Source of the DNA: Poriferisodalis sp965226645
GTDB lineage: Bacteria; Actinomycetota; Acidimicrobiia; Acidimicrobiales; Poriferisodalaceae
Reading direction: 5' to 3'
DNA length: 64,000 nucleotides
NCBI GenBank assembly: GCA_965226645.1
Contig: CBDDDL010000002.1
Span: forward strand, 186,001 to 250,000
Below are positions 35,617 through 43,946 of this stretch, piece by piece; within the stretch, counting starts at the first letter, position 1, and the number at the start of each line of letters is the position of its first letter. The position numbers and the translations under genes are program-made. The notes beneath the pieces are model-generated. The model did not search any database. It had not been told where the DNA came from and saw only the letters and a program-made list of their open reading frames with translations.

Positions 35617-36261
35617 ATGCAAGACGACCACTCCCACGGACACGGACACGGACACGTCCATCACCACAGCCATTACGACGCGTCATCGCCGGAAGTCCGC
35701 GTCGAAGCGCTCGAAGACCTCCTGGTCGAAAAAGGCCTCGCCGATCCCGAGCGGATCGATGCGACCATCCGGCGGTTCGAGCACGACATCGGACCGATGA
35801 TCGGAGCGCGGCTGGTGGCGCAGGCGTGGACTGATCCCGCACTGCGACAGCGACTGCTGGCCGACGCCGACGCCGTCGTCGCCGATATGGACATCCGTGG
35901 TGCCGAGATCGAGCACATCGAGGTGAAAGCCAACATGCCGGGCATCCACAATGTGGTCGTCTGCACGCTGTGCTCGTGTTACCCGTGGGCGCTGCTGGGG
36001 CTGCCGCCGAATTGGTACAAGAGCCCCGAGTACCGGGCCCGCGTGGTGCGTGAGCCGAGAGCCGTGCTGGCCGAGATGGGCCTGGAGCTCGAGACCGACA
36101 CCGAGGTGCGCATCTGGGACTCGAGCTCTGAAACCAGGTTTCTGGTGCTGCCGGAGCGACCTGCCGGCACCGAAGGCTGGCCGGCCGAGCGACTGGCCAA
36201 CCTTGTGACGCGCGACTCGATGATCGGCGTAGCCCGTGCCGCGCAGCCCGACAGCCAATGA
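35617..36261 (+). CDS. cobalt-type nitrile hydratase alpha subunit with His-rich N-terminus
   Basis: A 214-residue protein with VVVCTLCSCYPWALLGLPP; Cys 116, 119 and 121 form the claw that binds the metal, with the outer two oxidised in mature enzyme. Thr after the first Cys is the mark of cobalt forms (iron forms have Ser). It hydrates nitriles to amides. The start is ATG 35617, 5 bases after GGAGG. The N-terminus has 10 His in the first 20 residues (DDHSHGHGHGHVHHHSHYD), an extension that may help bring cobalt. No amidase is in the window, so the next step must be encoded elsewhere. Confidence 0.95.
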   Translation: MQDDHSHGHGHGHVHHHSHYDASSPEVRVEALEDLLVEKGLADPERIDATIRRFEHDIGPMIGARLVAQAWTDPALRQRLLADADAVVADMDIRGAEIEHIEVKANMPGIHNVVVCTLCSCYPWALLGLPPNWYKSPEYRARVVREPRAVLAEMGLELETDTEVRIWDSSSETRFLVLPERPAGTEGWPAERLANLVTRDSMIGVARAAQPDSQ

Positions 36262-36286
36262 CGGCCAACAAGCTGGCGGGACAGCC

Positions 36287-36628
36287 ATGAGCATCGAATT
36301 GCTGGAGGGCACCACGGCCGCACCGCCGCGGGACAACGGCGAACTGGTCTTCGCCGAGCCCTGGCAGGCGAGAGCATTCGGCCTCACCGCAGACCTCGTC
36401 GAGGGAGGTCACTTCACCTGGGACGAATTCCGCGAGCACCTCATCGAGGCAATCGCCGGCGCCGAAACGGCCGCTGCGAACGGCAACGCACTCGAGGCCT
36501 GGGACTACTACCGATGCTGGCTCATCGCACTCGAGCATGCGGTCACGGCCGGCGGGCTCCTGCACGGAGAAGCACTCGCCCATCAGGCCGAGCAGTACGC
36601 CGCCCGACCAACCGGCCACGACCACTGA
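36287..36628 (+). CDS. nitrile hydratase accessory protein
   Basis: A 113-residue protein resembling the N-terminal helical part of the beta subunit: FAEPWQARAFGLTADLVEGG, FTWDEFREHLIEAI and YYRCWLIALEHAV. In cobalt-type operons this protein (NhlE/P14K type) carries the alpha subunit and swaps it into the apo-enzyme with cobalt. It sits 25 bases after the alpha gene. Confidence 0.88.
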   Translation: MSIELLEGTTAAPPRDNGELVFAEPWQARAFGLTADLVEGGHFTWDEFREHLIEAIAGAETAAANGNALEAWDYYRCWLIALEHAVTAGGLLHGEALAHQAEQYAARPTGHDH

Positions 36629-36686
36629 ACGCACCGCCGACCAGGACGATGCGGCGGTGCTCTACCGTCCAATCCGCAGCACAGAC

Positions 36687-36723
36687 TGCGCCCGTTTTGT
36701 CCCACAAGGTGCGTCCGTTTTGT
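36687..36723. promoter_or_regulatory. 14-bp direct repeats and TTGACG box before the UGSC operon
   Basis: TGCGCCCGTTTTGT at 36687-36700 recurs as TGCGTCCGTTTTGT at 36710-36723, a 23-base period, about two helix turns. TTGACG at 36723-36728 may be a -35 box. The pair is well placed to bind a regulator between the nitrile hydratase operon and the UGSC gene, 44 bases before its ATG. Confidence 0.4.
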
Positions 36724-36766
36724 TGACGCAAACGCACGTCTCGCGTGCAGGTGTCAGACTGGACCC

Positions 36767-37306
36767 ATGAGCACCCTCACCTTCCACGATCCGCGAGGCG
36801 AGGCCAAGACTGCGCCCGAGCCATACAGCTTGAGCACACGGCTGGACCAGCCGATCACCATCGGCCTGGTCGCCAATGGCTTCCCTGACAGCGTCCGTTT
36901 TCTCGACCACATCGAGAAGGTGCTGGCCGAGCGCCTCCCGTCGGCGTCGTTCAGCCGCTACGACAAGGGCGACGCCTCGTCGGTTGTCGGCGAAGGAATG
37001 CTCGCCGACATCCGCTCCGAGTGTTCCGCGGTGATCGCCGCGTACGGCCATTGAGGCAGCTGCACCTCTGGCACCGTGCGTGACAGCATCTCCGTCGCCC
37101 GGCAGGGCATTCCCGCCATCGCACTCGTCACCGATGCGTTCTGGCCGCAAGGCGACTTCGTAGCCGCCGCCACCGGCATGCCGGCAGTTCCCCGCATCCG
37201 GCTGCCGCATCCGATCGCCGGCAGCGGCGAGGACAACATGGCCAAGGTGGCCGCCGACATTGCGCCACAAATCGTGGCGATCCTGAGCGGCGCAGTCACG
37301 AACTGA
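36767..37306 (+). CDS. UGSC-motif selenoprotein (in-frame UGA = selenocysteine)
   Basis: The frame from ATG 36767 reads to VIAAYGH, meets TGA at 37052-37054, and goes on in the same frame as GSCTSGTVRDSISVARQGIP to TAA-free end at 37306, 179 residues with Sec at 96. YGH-U-GSC matches the known UGSC selenoprotein family, in which the first position is Sec or Cys and the fourth residue is Cys, giving a redox CxxC-like pair. Sequence on both sides of the TGA is coherent protein (KVLAERLPSASFSRYDKGDA before; LVTDAFWPQGDFVAAATGMP after), as expected for readthrough. No selA, selB, selC or selD is in the window. The gene heads an operon with two more genes. If Sec is not inserted, the product is a 95-residue fragment. 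Confidence 0.85.
37059..37087 (+). promoter_or_regulatory. candidate bacterial SECIS hairpin after the UGA
   Basis: Four bases after the UGA, GCUG (37059-37062) can pair with CAGC (37084-37087) and CAC (37063-37065) with GUG (37076-37078), leaving a 10-base apical loop with two Gs and a 5-base bulge. Bacterial SECIS elements lie just after the UGA and have a G in a small loop. This folding was done by eye and alternatives exist. Confidence 0.25.
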
Positions 37307-37313
37307 TCAGGCC

Positions 37314-38447
37314 GTGACGCTCTTGGAGGCCCGCAGCGAGGCCGACGCGCTCGAACAGCTGCACGCGCTCGGGCTCACCGACGGTCTGCCGGTGGTCATA
37401 CCCACTCCTGAGCGAGTGGCCATGATGGTGCTCGCCAGCGGCCTCGATCCCGACCTCGAGCTCGGCGTGATGGGTCCCGCTCACGGCGTGGCAAGCGTCG
37501 AGAAGATCGCCGCTGCTGCGGTGATGGCCGGCTGCCTGCCAGATCACATTCCCGTCGTCGTGGCCGCCATCCGGGCGGTGTGCAAACCGGAATTCGACCT
37601 GACCGAAATGCAGAGCACGACCCACTGCACCGCGCCGCTCATCGTGGTGTGCGGGCCCGCTCGGCACCAGTGCGGAGAGGTTGCCTCGGGTTTCGGGGCG
37701 CTGGGTCCGGGTCACCGGGCCAATGCCTCCATCGGCCGTGCGCTGCGACTGGCGATGATGAACATCGGCGGCGCTCGCCCCGGCGTGTCTGACATGGCGC
37801 TGCACGGGCATCCGGGCAAGTTCACCTACTGCATCGCGGAGGACACAGAGAACAGTCCGTTCGCGCCCCTGCATACGTCGTTCGGCTATGAACCCGACCA
37901 GAGCGCAGTGATCGTGACGGGTGCCGAGGCGCCCCATTCGACGTTCTTCACCGGCGACGCCGACGATCCCGAGTCGGCCAACCGACTGCTGAACGTGATC
38001 GCCGCCGTGATGGCGAATCCAGGCAGCAACAACGCACACCTTCGCCACGGCTCGCTCGTGGTGATCATGAATCCGGACCACACGGCCGTGCTGGCTCGGG
38101 CAGGACTGAGCCGTGAGGACGTCCAGGCCGAACTCGCTGCTCGGGCCGCCAACTCGACGGCCATGCTCGTCCGCATGGGGTCCGTGTTCCATCTTGGGAA
38201 CGACTCGCCGCCTGACGAGATGGTGCCGATTCTCAAGGACCCGAGTCGGATCGTGGTATTCCAGGCAGGCGGCAAAGGCCTGTACACGATGGTGATGCCC
38301 TCGTGGTGCGCCGGCCCGCACCAGAACCCGGTGGTCCACGCCGAGATCGACCTCGACCAGGCCTGCGAGGTGCCCGGCATCGCCGAAGCACTGGGCGACG
38401 GCACATCAGACACAGGCGAAGCACTCGGCGTCGGAGGACTCAGATGA
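37314..38447 (+). CDS. conserved protein co-transcribed with UGSC selenoprotein (unknown function)
   Basis: A 377-residue soluble protein from GTG 37314, 7 bases after the selenoprotein stop and overlapping the MaoC gene by ATGA. It has Cys in STTHCTAPLIVVCGPARHQCG and PSWCAGPHQNPVVHAEI, and a conserved-looking opening HALGLTDGLPVVIPTPERV. The clustered cysteines and tight link to a selenoprotein suggest a redox partner or substrate enzyme. I do not recognise a named family. Confidence 0.75.
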   Translation: MTLLEARSEADALEQLHALGLTDGLPVVIPTPERVAMMVLASGLDPDLELGVMGPAHGVASVEKIAAAAVMAGCLPDHIPVVVAAIRAVCKPEFDLTEMQSTTHCTAPLIVVCGPARHQCGEVASGFGALGPGHRANASIGRALRLAMMNIGGARPGVSDMALHGHPGKFTYCIAEDTENSPFAPLHTSFGYEPDQSAVIVTGAEAPHSTFFTGDADDPESANRLLNVIAAVMANPGSNNAHLRHGSLVVIMNPDHTAVLARAGLSREDVQAELAARAANSTAMLVRMGSVFHLGNDSPPDEMVPILKDPSRIVVFQAGGKGLYTMVMPSWCAGPHQNPVVHAEIDLDQACEVPGIAEALGDGTSDTGEALGVGGLR

Positions 38448-38935
38448 GCAGTGCACCACGCCCGCACGGCGGCTTGTGGTTCGAGGAGCTGACACCGGGG
38501 ATGGTGATCCACCACCGGCTGCGGCGCAGCATCACCGAGGCCGACAACGTCATGTTCACCACCATGACGATGAACCCCGCCGCGCTGCACCTCGACTTCG
38601 AGTACGCCCGCACCGAGACGCAGTTCGGCCAGCCGCTCGTGAACTCGATGTTCACCGCTGCCGTCGTCGTCGGCATCTCGGTGCATGAGACGACGCACGG
38701 CACCACGGTGGCCAACCTGGGCTTCGAGCGCATGGACTTCCCGGCACCCGTGTTCCACGGCGACACGTTGCGCGTCGAGACCGAGGTGATCTCGGCTCGG
38801 GCGTCGAAGAGCAAGCCCGACCAAGGCATCGTCCTGTTCGAGCATCGCGCCTACAACCAGAGCGACACGCTGGTTGCCATCATGCGGCGCAATGCCCTCA
38901 TGTGGCGCCAGCCTGCCGAGGGGACGAACGCCTGA
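38444..38935 (+). CDS. MaoC-like dehydratase (hotdog fold)
   Basis: A 163-residue hotdog protein: WFEELTPGMVIHHRLRRSIT, TEADNVMFTTMTMNPAALHL (Asp and the Asn/His region of the hydratase motif), GQPLVNSMFTAAVVVGISV and DTLRVETEVISARASKSKPD. It resembles (R)-enoyl-CoA hydratases and mesaconyl-type MaoC enzymes. Its ATG overlaps the stop of the previous gene, so it belongs to the UGSC operon and the pathway probably handles a CoA ester. Confidence 0.85.
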   Translation: MSSAPRPHGGLWFEELTPGMVIHHRLRRSITEADNVMFTTMTMNPAALHLDFEYARTETQFGQPLVNSMFTAAVVVGISVHETTHGTTVANLGFERMDFPAPVFHGDTLRVETEVISARASKSKPDQGIVLFEHRAYNQSDTLVAIMRRNALMWRQPAEGTNA

Positions 38936-39001
38936 GAGCGTTGGTTCGTCGTATCGATTGACCCGAGGCATGTCGCTATCGCTGGTGCATCCTTGAGCGA
39001 C

Positions 39002-40027
39002 ATGGATCCCGAGGCACCGTCAGACGCAAACGCGTTGCTGCACACAGCACGGCAGCTTGCGGACGAGGTGCTCTTCGAGTGCGCGCTCGATGTGGACGCA
39101 GCCGGAACGGTGCCCGAAGACAATCTGGACTTGCTGCGCGACGCCGGTTTCTACGGCTTATGGACGCCACGTGAGGTCGGCGGCTGCGGCTTCAATGAAC
39201 TCGAACGGCTCGCTATTCTCGAGGCGCTGGCTGGTGGCTGCCTCACTACGGCATTCGTGTGGGCGCAGCACGGCGGTGGGTCGGCGGCCGCTGCGCGTAT
39301 GCCGCCCGGCTCGCCGCTGCACGATCGCTGGGCACGTGCCCTCGCGACCGGCGAGTCCCGCAGCGGCGTGGCGTTCGCGCACGTGCTGCGGCCCGAACCG
39401 TGCCTGTTCGCCGAACGCTGCGGCGACGGCTGGTCGCTGCGCGGCGTCGCACCGTTCGTCACCGGGTGGGGCCACATCGACGCCGTGCTGACCGCTGCCC
39501 ACACTGCCGATCGTCTGGTTTGGATGCTGATCCCGGCGACCGAGCCGCCGACGTTGCAGTCACGCCGGCTGCGCCTGGCCGCGGTGGACTCATCGGTCAC
39601 CGTCGAGGTGCATTTCGACGGTCACATCGTCGGCGACGACCAGGTCGTCGAGGTCATCGGTTACGACGAATGGCTGGCTGGCTACCGCCTGGGCTTGCGA
39701 ACCAATGGCGCCCTCATGCTGGGTGTCGCCTCTCGGGCGCTCGCGCTGCTGGGCCCGTCGCCGCTCGACGCAGAGCTGGACACCGCGCGCCGTGCTCTGC
39801 ACGCCGCCGAGGTGGACGACATGCCCGAGCGCCGCGCTCAGGTGGGCTACGTCGGCATCCGCGCCACCAGCGCGCTGGTGTCATCGGTCGGCGGCAGGGC
39901 CATCACGCTCGGCAATCACGGACAGCGGCTCGCCCGCGAGGCCTTGTTCTTGCTCGTCCAAGGCCAGACCGCCGAGATCCGCTCGGGCCACCTGCGCCGT
40001 CTCGGCGCCGCAGATTCGAACCGCTAA
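39002..40027 (+). CDS. acyl-CoA dehydrogenase-like protein (short)
   Basis: A 341-residue protein with the N-terminal helical domain and beta-barrel of acyl-CoA dehydrogenases (LLRDAGFYGLWTPREVGGCG, VTGWGHIDAVLTAAHTADRL) and a shortened C-terminal helical part (NHGQRLAREALFLLVQGQTA). The classical Glu base and the FAD sequence WITNG are not evident, so catalysis is uncertain. A TTG three codons earlier is a possible start. It ends convergent with the SMP-30 gene, overlapping by 4 bases. Confidence 0.72.
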   Translation: MDPEAPSDANALLHTARQLADEVLFECALDVDAAGTVPEDNLDLLRDAGFYGLWTPREVGGCGFNELERLAILEALAGGCLTTAFVWAQHGGGSAAAARMPPGSPLHDRWARALATGESRSGVAFAHVLRPEPCLFAERCGDGWSLRGVAPFVTGWGHIDAVLTAAHTADRLVWMLIPATEPPTLQSRRLRLAAVDSSVTVEVHFDGHIVGDDQVVEVIGYDEWLAGYRLGLRTNGALMLGVASRALALLGPSPLDAELDTARRALHAAEVDDMPERRAQVGYVGIRATSALVSSVGGRAITLGNHGQRLAREALFLLVQGQTAEIRSGHLRRLGAADSNR

Positions 40028-40866
40028 GGCAGGCCCGCTCCGGGAATCCCGACTCGGACGGTTTCGATGCGGCCCCGCGCGGGTTGATCCGCAGGTGGGC
40101 GGGATGTCGGCGCGGTGACCATGTAGAGGGTGCGTCGGTCGTCGTCGCCGAGCATGCACGCGAAGCAGTTCAGCTCCAGCTCAATGACGTCGGTGACCTC
40201 GCCGCCGTCGACGACCCGGAAGCAACTGGCGTTGACGGGATCGGCAACCCAGATGCCTCCTTCGGCGTCCAAGCAGATGCCGTCGGGCACCCGTTCGCCG
40301 AGTTCAGCGAATGTGCGCCGCCCGCTGAGCGATCCATCGGGCTCGATGTCGAACGCTGTCATCCGGCGGCCGTAGCTCTCGGCGACGACCATGTGACGTC
40401 CGCTGGGATCGATCACCGTCCCGTTCGGGAAGTCGAAGCCGTCTGGACCGGGCCGTGCTGTCCCGTCAGGGGAAACAATGGCCAGGGTGGCCTGCGCGAA
40501 CGTCTCCCCCGCACTGTCGTCGAAGCCGAAGTTGCCGACGTAGGCCGTGCCGTCAGCCGACACCACCATGTCGTTGCAGGGCCCGCCGGCGATGTGCGAC
40601 AGGTCGGCGTGCAGCGATTCGTTCCCTTCGGCATCGAGCCGTCGAAGCTGTCGGTCCAGCATCGAAACGAACACCAGGTCGCCGCCCGGCAGCCAGCCCA
40701 GCCCCGACGGCTGGGTCGGCACGGTGTGCACCAGCTCTTCGTGCCCATCGGGGGTGGCGGTGAAGATTCCGTGGCGGTAGAAGTCGCTGTACCACAGCTT
40801 GCCGTCGTGCCAGCGGGGACCCTCGCCGAACCTGAGCCCGGTTACCACTACATCGGTCGTTGTCAT
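40024..40866 (-). CDS. SMP-30/gluconolactonase family protein
   Basis: A 280-residue six-bladed propeller: GLRFGEGPRWHDGKLWYSDF has the metal-binding Glu, IAGGPCNDMVVSADGTAYVG the Asn and FPNGTVIDPSGRHMVVAES the second Asn, with VPDGICLDAEGGIWVAD carrying the catalytic Asp. Members hydrolyse sugar lactones or other lactones using a divalent metal. The substrate is not known. Confidence 0.88.
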   Translation of the reverse strand: MTTTDVVVTGLRFGEGPRWHDGKLWYSDFYRHGIFTATPDGHEELVHTVPTQPSGLGWLPGGDLVFVSMLDRQLRRLDAEGNESLHADLSHIAGGPCNDMVVSADGTAYVGNFGFDDSAGETFAQATLAIVSPDGTARPGPDGFDFPNGTVIDPSGRHMVVAESYGRRMTAFDIEPDGSLSGRRTFAELGERVPDGICLDAEGGIWVADPVNASCFRVVDGGEVTDVIELELNCFACMLGDDDRRTLYMVTAPTSRPPADQPARGRIETVRVGIPGAGLP

Positions 40867-40935
40867 GGACGCCGACGCTAATGCCGCTCCAAGATTCGAT
40901 CCGGAGCCGCCGAGACACCGCCATGCAGCAACGGA

Positions 40936-42408
40936 CTACGCGGCGGAGGCTTCAGACCCAAAGAGATCGCGCAGCGTCCAGGCGAACACCTCGCGCTCGG
41001 ACTCGGCCGCTTCGTGGAACGATGCAGAAAAACCGCTGGCGGACAGGAAGAAGAAGGGCGCCGATGGTCGAAGTGCCTCGCGCGCCCAGCCGCGACCGCT
41101 CGCAGCAAGGCGCCTCAAACCCTCTTGGTGCTCGATGTAGGTGCGGGCGTTGGCTTGACGTCCCCGGTATTTCACGGAACCAGTCACGATCTGACCGTGG
41201 AGCGTGCGACCGACCATGTCGATGTCGACTCCAACGCCGGTGCGGTCCCTGCCTTGCCATCGCTGCCACTGGGGCACGAGCGGAAGTCCAGCCACCGTCG
41301 CCCAGCGCACGTACGCCTGCCGAGCGACGTCTTCGAAGACATGCTGGCCGACGTAGCTGGGAAACACTTGGGGCGCGATCTGCTCATTCCATACATAGTC
41401 CGCACCGAGGGCTACCGCAGCCGATTCTTGAGGCAGCGCAATGCGGTAATGGAAGCGCGCTGCGGGGTCAGCGAGGCGGTATCGAACGCCACGATTCCGG
41501 GACTCCTCAAAATCCAGTTCCGACGTCAGGTACGACATGTCCTCAAGCTGGGCCACGATGCGCTTGAGGCCAGAGTCGGCTCTGCGTCCCATTTTGGCGG
41601 CGATCTCGCCGACGCTGCGCGCTCCAAGCCCGACGCTGGCGAGCACGGCTCTGTACTGGTGGGTCTCGCGCAGGCCTTCCTCTTGGTCGAGTTGGGTGTT
41701 GACGCGGGTGCGCACAATGCCGTCTGGCGCCAAGGCGAGCCTGACGATGTTCTCCTGCGCCGTGATCGTTGTGTCGATCGCGGCGAGATTGGCGGCCAGG
41801 CCACCCAGGGTTGCGTAGAGCTCGATGCTCTCGCGCATCGAGTAACCGGGTGCCATCTGTGCGCTGTTGTAGTAGTCGAACGGGGCCAAGGTGATTGACG
41901 CGTCCAATCTTCCGTAGAGCGGCGAGCCGCCCTGTTCCAGCGCCGCCAACGTCCGCACTGCCGATCCGCACAAGACGACCAGTACCCCAGCGCGCCGCTG
42001 CATCTCGCTCTCCCAGACGGCGTTCAGTTCCGAGGCCACCTCACGCAGACCACCTTCGCCAGTAGCGAGATATTGGAACTCGTCGAGAACGATGACGATG
42101 GGCTCGTCGGGGCGCAGGGCGAGCAGCGAACGAAAGACCAACCGCCATGTGGGGTGGTCTTCAGGGCGCAGTTCGACTCCGGCCCACCGAGCCGCGGTGC
42201 GCACCAGCGTCTGACGGTTGATCTCAGGGGCCGTGGCGGAAGCCACGAAGTACAAGGCGCGGCTTGGGCCCCACAACTGAGACAACAAGTACGTCTTGCC
42301 GACTCGACGCCTGCCACGTACGAGCGCGAGCGCGGGCCGGCCCCGGTCGGCCAGACGGTGCAGGGCAGCGGCCTCGATCTCACGGTTGACGAGTCGTGCG
42401 GACTCCAT
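40936..42408 (-). CDS. AAA ATPase with C-terminal DUF234-like nuclease domain
   Basis: A 490-residue protein of the archaeal-ATPase group: LVNREIEAAALHRL, Walker A ALVRGRRRVGKTYLL, Walker B IVIVLDEFQYLA, sensor LVVLCGSAVRTL, a winged-helix region (SVGEIAAKMGRRADSGLKRI), and a C-terminal DUF234-like module (YVGQHVFEDVARQAYVRWA, VGVDIDMVGRTLHGQIVTGS). The PD-(D/E)XK-like core may be weak, since the usual E-x-K reads TGSVK. It starts at 42408 just after a four-half-site operator array. Such ATPases are common accessory genes of uncertain role, possibly defence or self-regulation. Confidence 0.82.
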   Translation of the reverse strand: MESARLVNREIEAAALHRLADRGRPALALVRGRRRVGKTYLLSQLWGPSRALYFVASATAPEINRQTLVRTAARWAGVELRPEDHPTWRLVFRSLLALRPDEPIVIVLDEFQYLATGEGGLREVASELNAVWESEMQRRAGVLVVLCGSAVRTLAALEQGGSPLYGRLDASITLAPFDYYNSAQMAPGYSMRESIELYATLGGLAANLAAIDTTITAQENIVRLALAPDGIVRTRVNTQLDQEEGLRETHQYRAVLASVGLGARSVGEIAAKMGRRADSGLKRIVAQLEDMSYLTSELDFEESRNRGVRYRLADPAARFHYRIALPQESAAVALGADYVWNEQIAPQVFPSYVGQHVFEDVARQAYVRWATVAGLPLVPQWQRWQGRDRTGVGVDIDMVGRTLHGQIVTGSVKYRGRQANARTYIEHQEGLRRLAASGRGWAREALRPSAPFFFLSASGFSASFHEAAESEREVFAWTLRDLFGSEASAA

Positions 42409-42425
42409 GGCGAGCAAGTGTAGTA

Positions 42426-42479
42426 GTAGACCACCATGTAGGTAGACCTATGTGTTGGTCTACTCATATGTTGGTCTGC
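42426..42479. promoter_or_regulatory. symmetric operator array of four half-sites
   Basis: GTAGACC at 42426-42432 and again at 42442-42448 are followed by GGTCTAC at 42457-42463 and GGTCTGC at 42473-42479. Gaps are 9, 8 and 9 bases, so the array is a near-perfect mirror 54 bases long. It begins 17 bases before the ATPase ATG on the minus strand and probably overlaps its promoter. Confidence 0.7.
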
Positions 42480-42496
42480 TCGCTCAGAATTCGGTC

Positions 42497-43792
42497 TCAG
42501 CGAGCAACTGCCATCTGGTGCTTGATGGGGCCGACATGGAGATGACCGATGCGGCTCTGGGCGCCTTCGAGCCGCAGCCCGTCGAGCATCGGTGCCACCA
42601 CCTTGAAGAACGCTCGGAGCTCCCAGCGGGCCAAGTGAACGCCAAGGCAGAAGTGCGCCCCATGACCGAATGCCACGTGATCGTTGGGGGTGCGTCGCAC
42701 GTCGAAGCGATATGGCTCGGGAAAGCGGCGTTCGTCGCGGTTTGCCGACGGGTACCACACGCCGACGTGCTCGCCGGCCTTGATGGTCTGGCCGCGCAGC
42801 TCGGTGTCGGTGGTGCAGGTACGGGCGAATTGGATGACGGGCGAGGTCCAGCGCAGGATCTCCTCCACTGCGGTCTCGAGCGCATCGACATCGTCGGCTT
42901 CGATCCGCTCGTTTAGCGCGTCAAGTTGGTCTCGGTGCTCAAGCAGGGCGATCGTCCCGCCGCTCGCAGCGTTGCGGGTCGTCTCGTTGCCGGCTGCGAT
43001 CATCAGTCGCAGGTAGCCGACGAGCTGCTGGGGTGTCAGCGGACCCGACGAGGTTTCCGAGCGCAGCAGGATGCTGACGAGGTCACGGCCCGTGGCACCT
43101 TCGCGACGCCGCTGCTCGATGAGTCTGGCGATCCACTCGTCGAACTCGGCGATCATGCGCGCCCGCATGTCGACGTGCGCCTCACCTGGCAGGCAGAAGC
43201 GATCCAGATCGGGATCGTCGAAGAGAACCGACGTCCACGCGTGCACCTGGGACCAGTCGTCGGCCGACACGCCCACCATCTCGCAAATTGCGGCAAGCGG
43301 GAGCTTCACGGCCAAGTCCTCGACGATGTCGGCACTGCCCTCGGCGGCAATTCGAGCCACGAACTCGTCAGCGAATCGCTTCGCGTGGTGCTGCAGCGAT
43401 TCCGAGCGTGCACGCATCGCTTTGGGGGTGAACTCCGGCACGACGAGGCGACGCATGTCCCAATGGTCGGGGCGGTCCTTGAAGATGAAGTCCGGTGGCT
43501 CGTCGGGCTCCCAGCCCATCTCGGCGGCTCGGCGCCGGTACTTGGACCAAAAGCGCAGGTCGCGGTCGGCGTCGGCGAGACGGAGTCGCCCGCCGCCGTT
43601 GATGAAAGTCTTGTTCTGCCCCGAGACCCACTTCACGTCCTCGTAGCGGGTAATGGCCCAGAACGGAACGATGTTGTCCCGCACGTACCAGTACACGGGC
43701 GCTTCGTCACGCAGCAAATCCCACTCGGGCCACGGGTAGCCCTGCGCCGCGTAGCGATCCGTGTCGTGAATAACCACATCGTCGACCTGCAT
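42497..43792 (-). CDS. cytochrome P450
   Basis: A 431-residue soluble bacterial P450: I-helix AAGNETTRNAAS with the oxygen-activating Glu-Thr, ExxR in VEEILRWTSP, and the haem loop VAFGHGAHFCLGVHLAR with the Cys ligand. The N-terminal text FINGGGRLRLADADRDLRFW and DRPDHWDMRRLVVPEFTP is like the CYP125/142/124-related steroid and lipid hydroxylases of Actinobacteria. Partners are not nearby. The start MQVDDVVIHD at 43792 is preferred. Confidence 0.93.
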   Translation of the reverse strand: MQVDDVVIHDTDRYAAQGYPWPEWDLLRDEAPVYWYVRDNIVPFWAITRYEDVKWVSGQNKTFINGGGRLRLADADRDLRFWSKYRRRAAEMGWEPDEPPDFIFKDRPDHWDMRRLVVPEFTPKAMRARSESLQHHAKRFADEFVARIAAEGSADIVEDLAVKLPLAAICEMVGVSADDWSQVHAWTSVLFDDPDLDRFCLPGEAHVDMRARMIAEFDEWIARLIEQRRREGATGRDLVSILLRSETSSGPLTPQQLVGYLRLMIAAGNETTRNAASGGTIALLEHRDQLDALNERIEADDVDALETAVEEILRWTSPVIQFARTCTTDTELRGQTIKAGEHVGVWYPSANRDERRFPEPYRFDVRRTPNDHVAFGHGAHFCLGVHLARWELRAFFKVVAPMLDGLRLEGAQSRIGHLHVGPIKHQMAVAR

Positions 43793-43946
43793 GAACGCTC
43801 GTTTCGTCTCGGTGGGCAGCACCGCTGCTCGGCCACCGTGCCTGCTAGCGAATGTACTGACCGACCGGTGTTGCGTGCCCGGCTCAGACTCGACACAGCA
43901 TCATCGCAAGGTGCATTCGTCGCGCCGTGTCCCACAGACTGTGCAC

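Noticed and set aside
36767..37054. Pseudogene cut by a stop, in place of a selenoprotein
   Set aside because: The codons after TGA are GSC and the frame and protein quality continue; the chance of making UGSC by a random stop is small.
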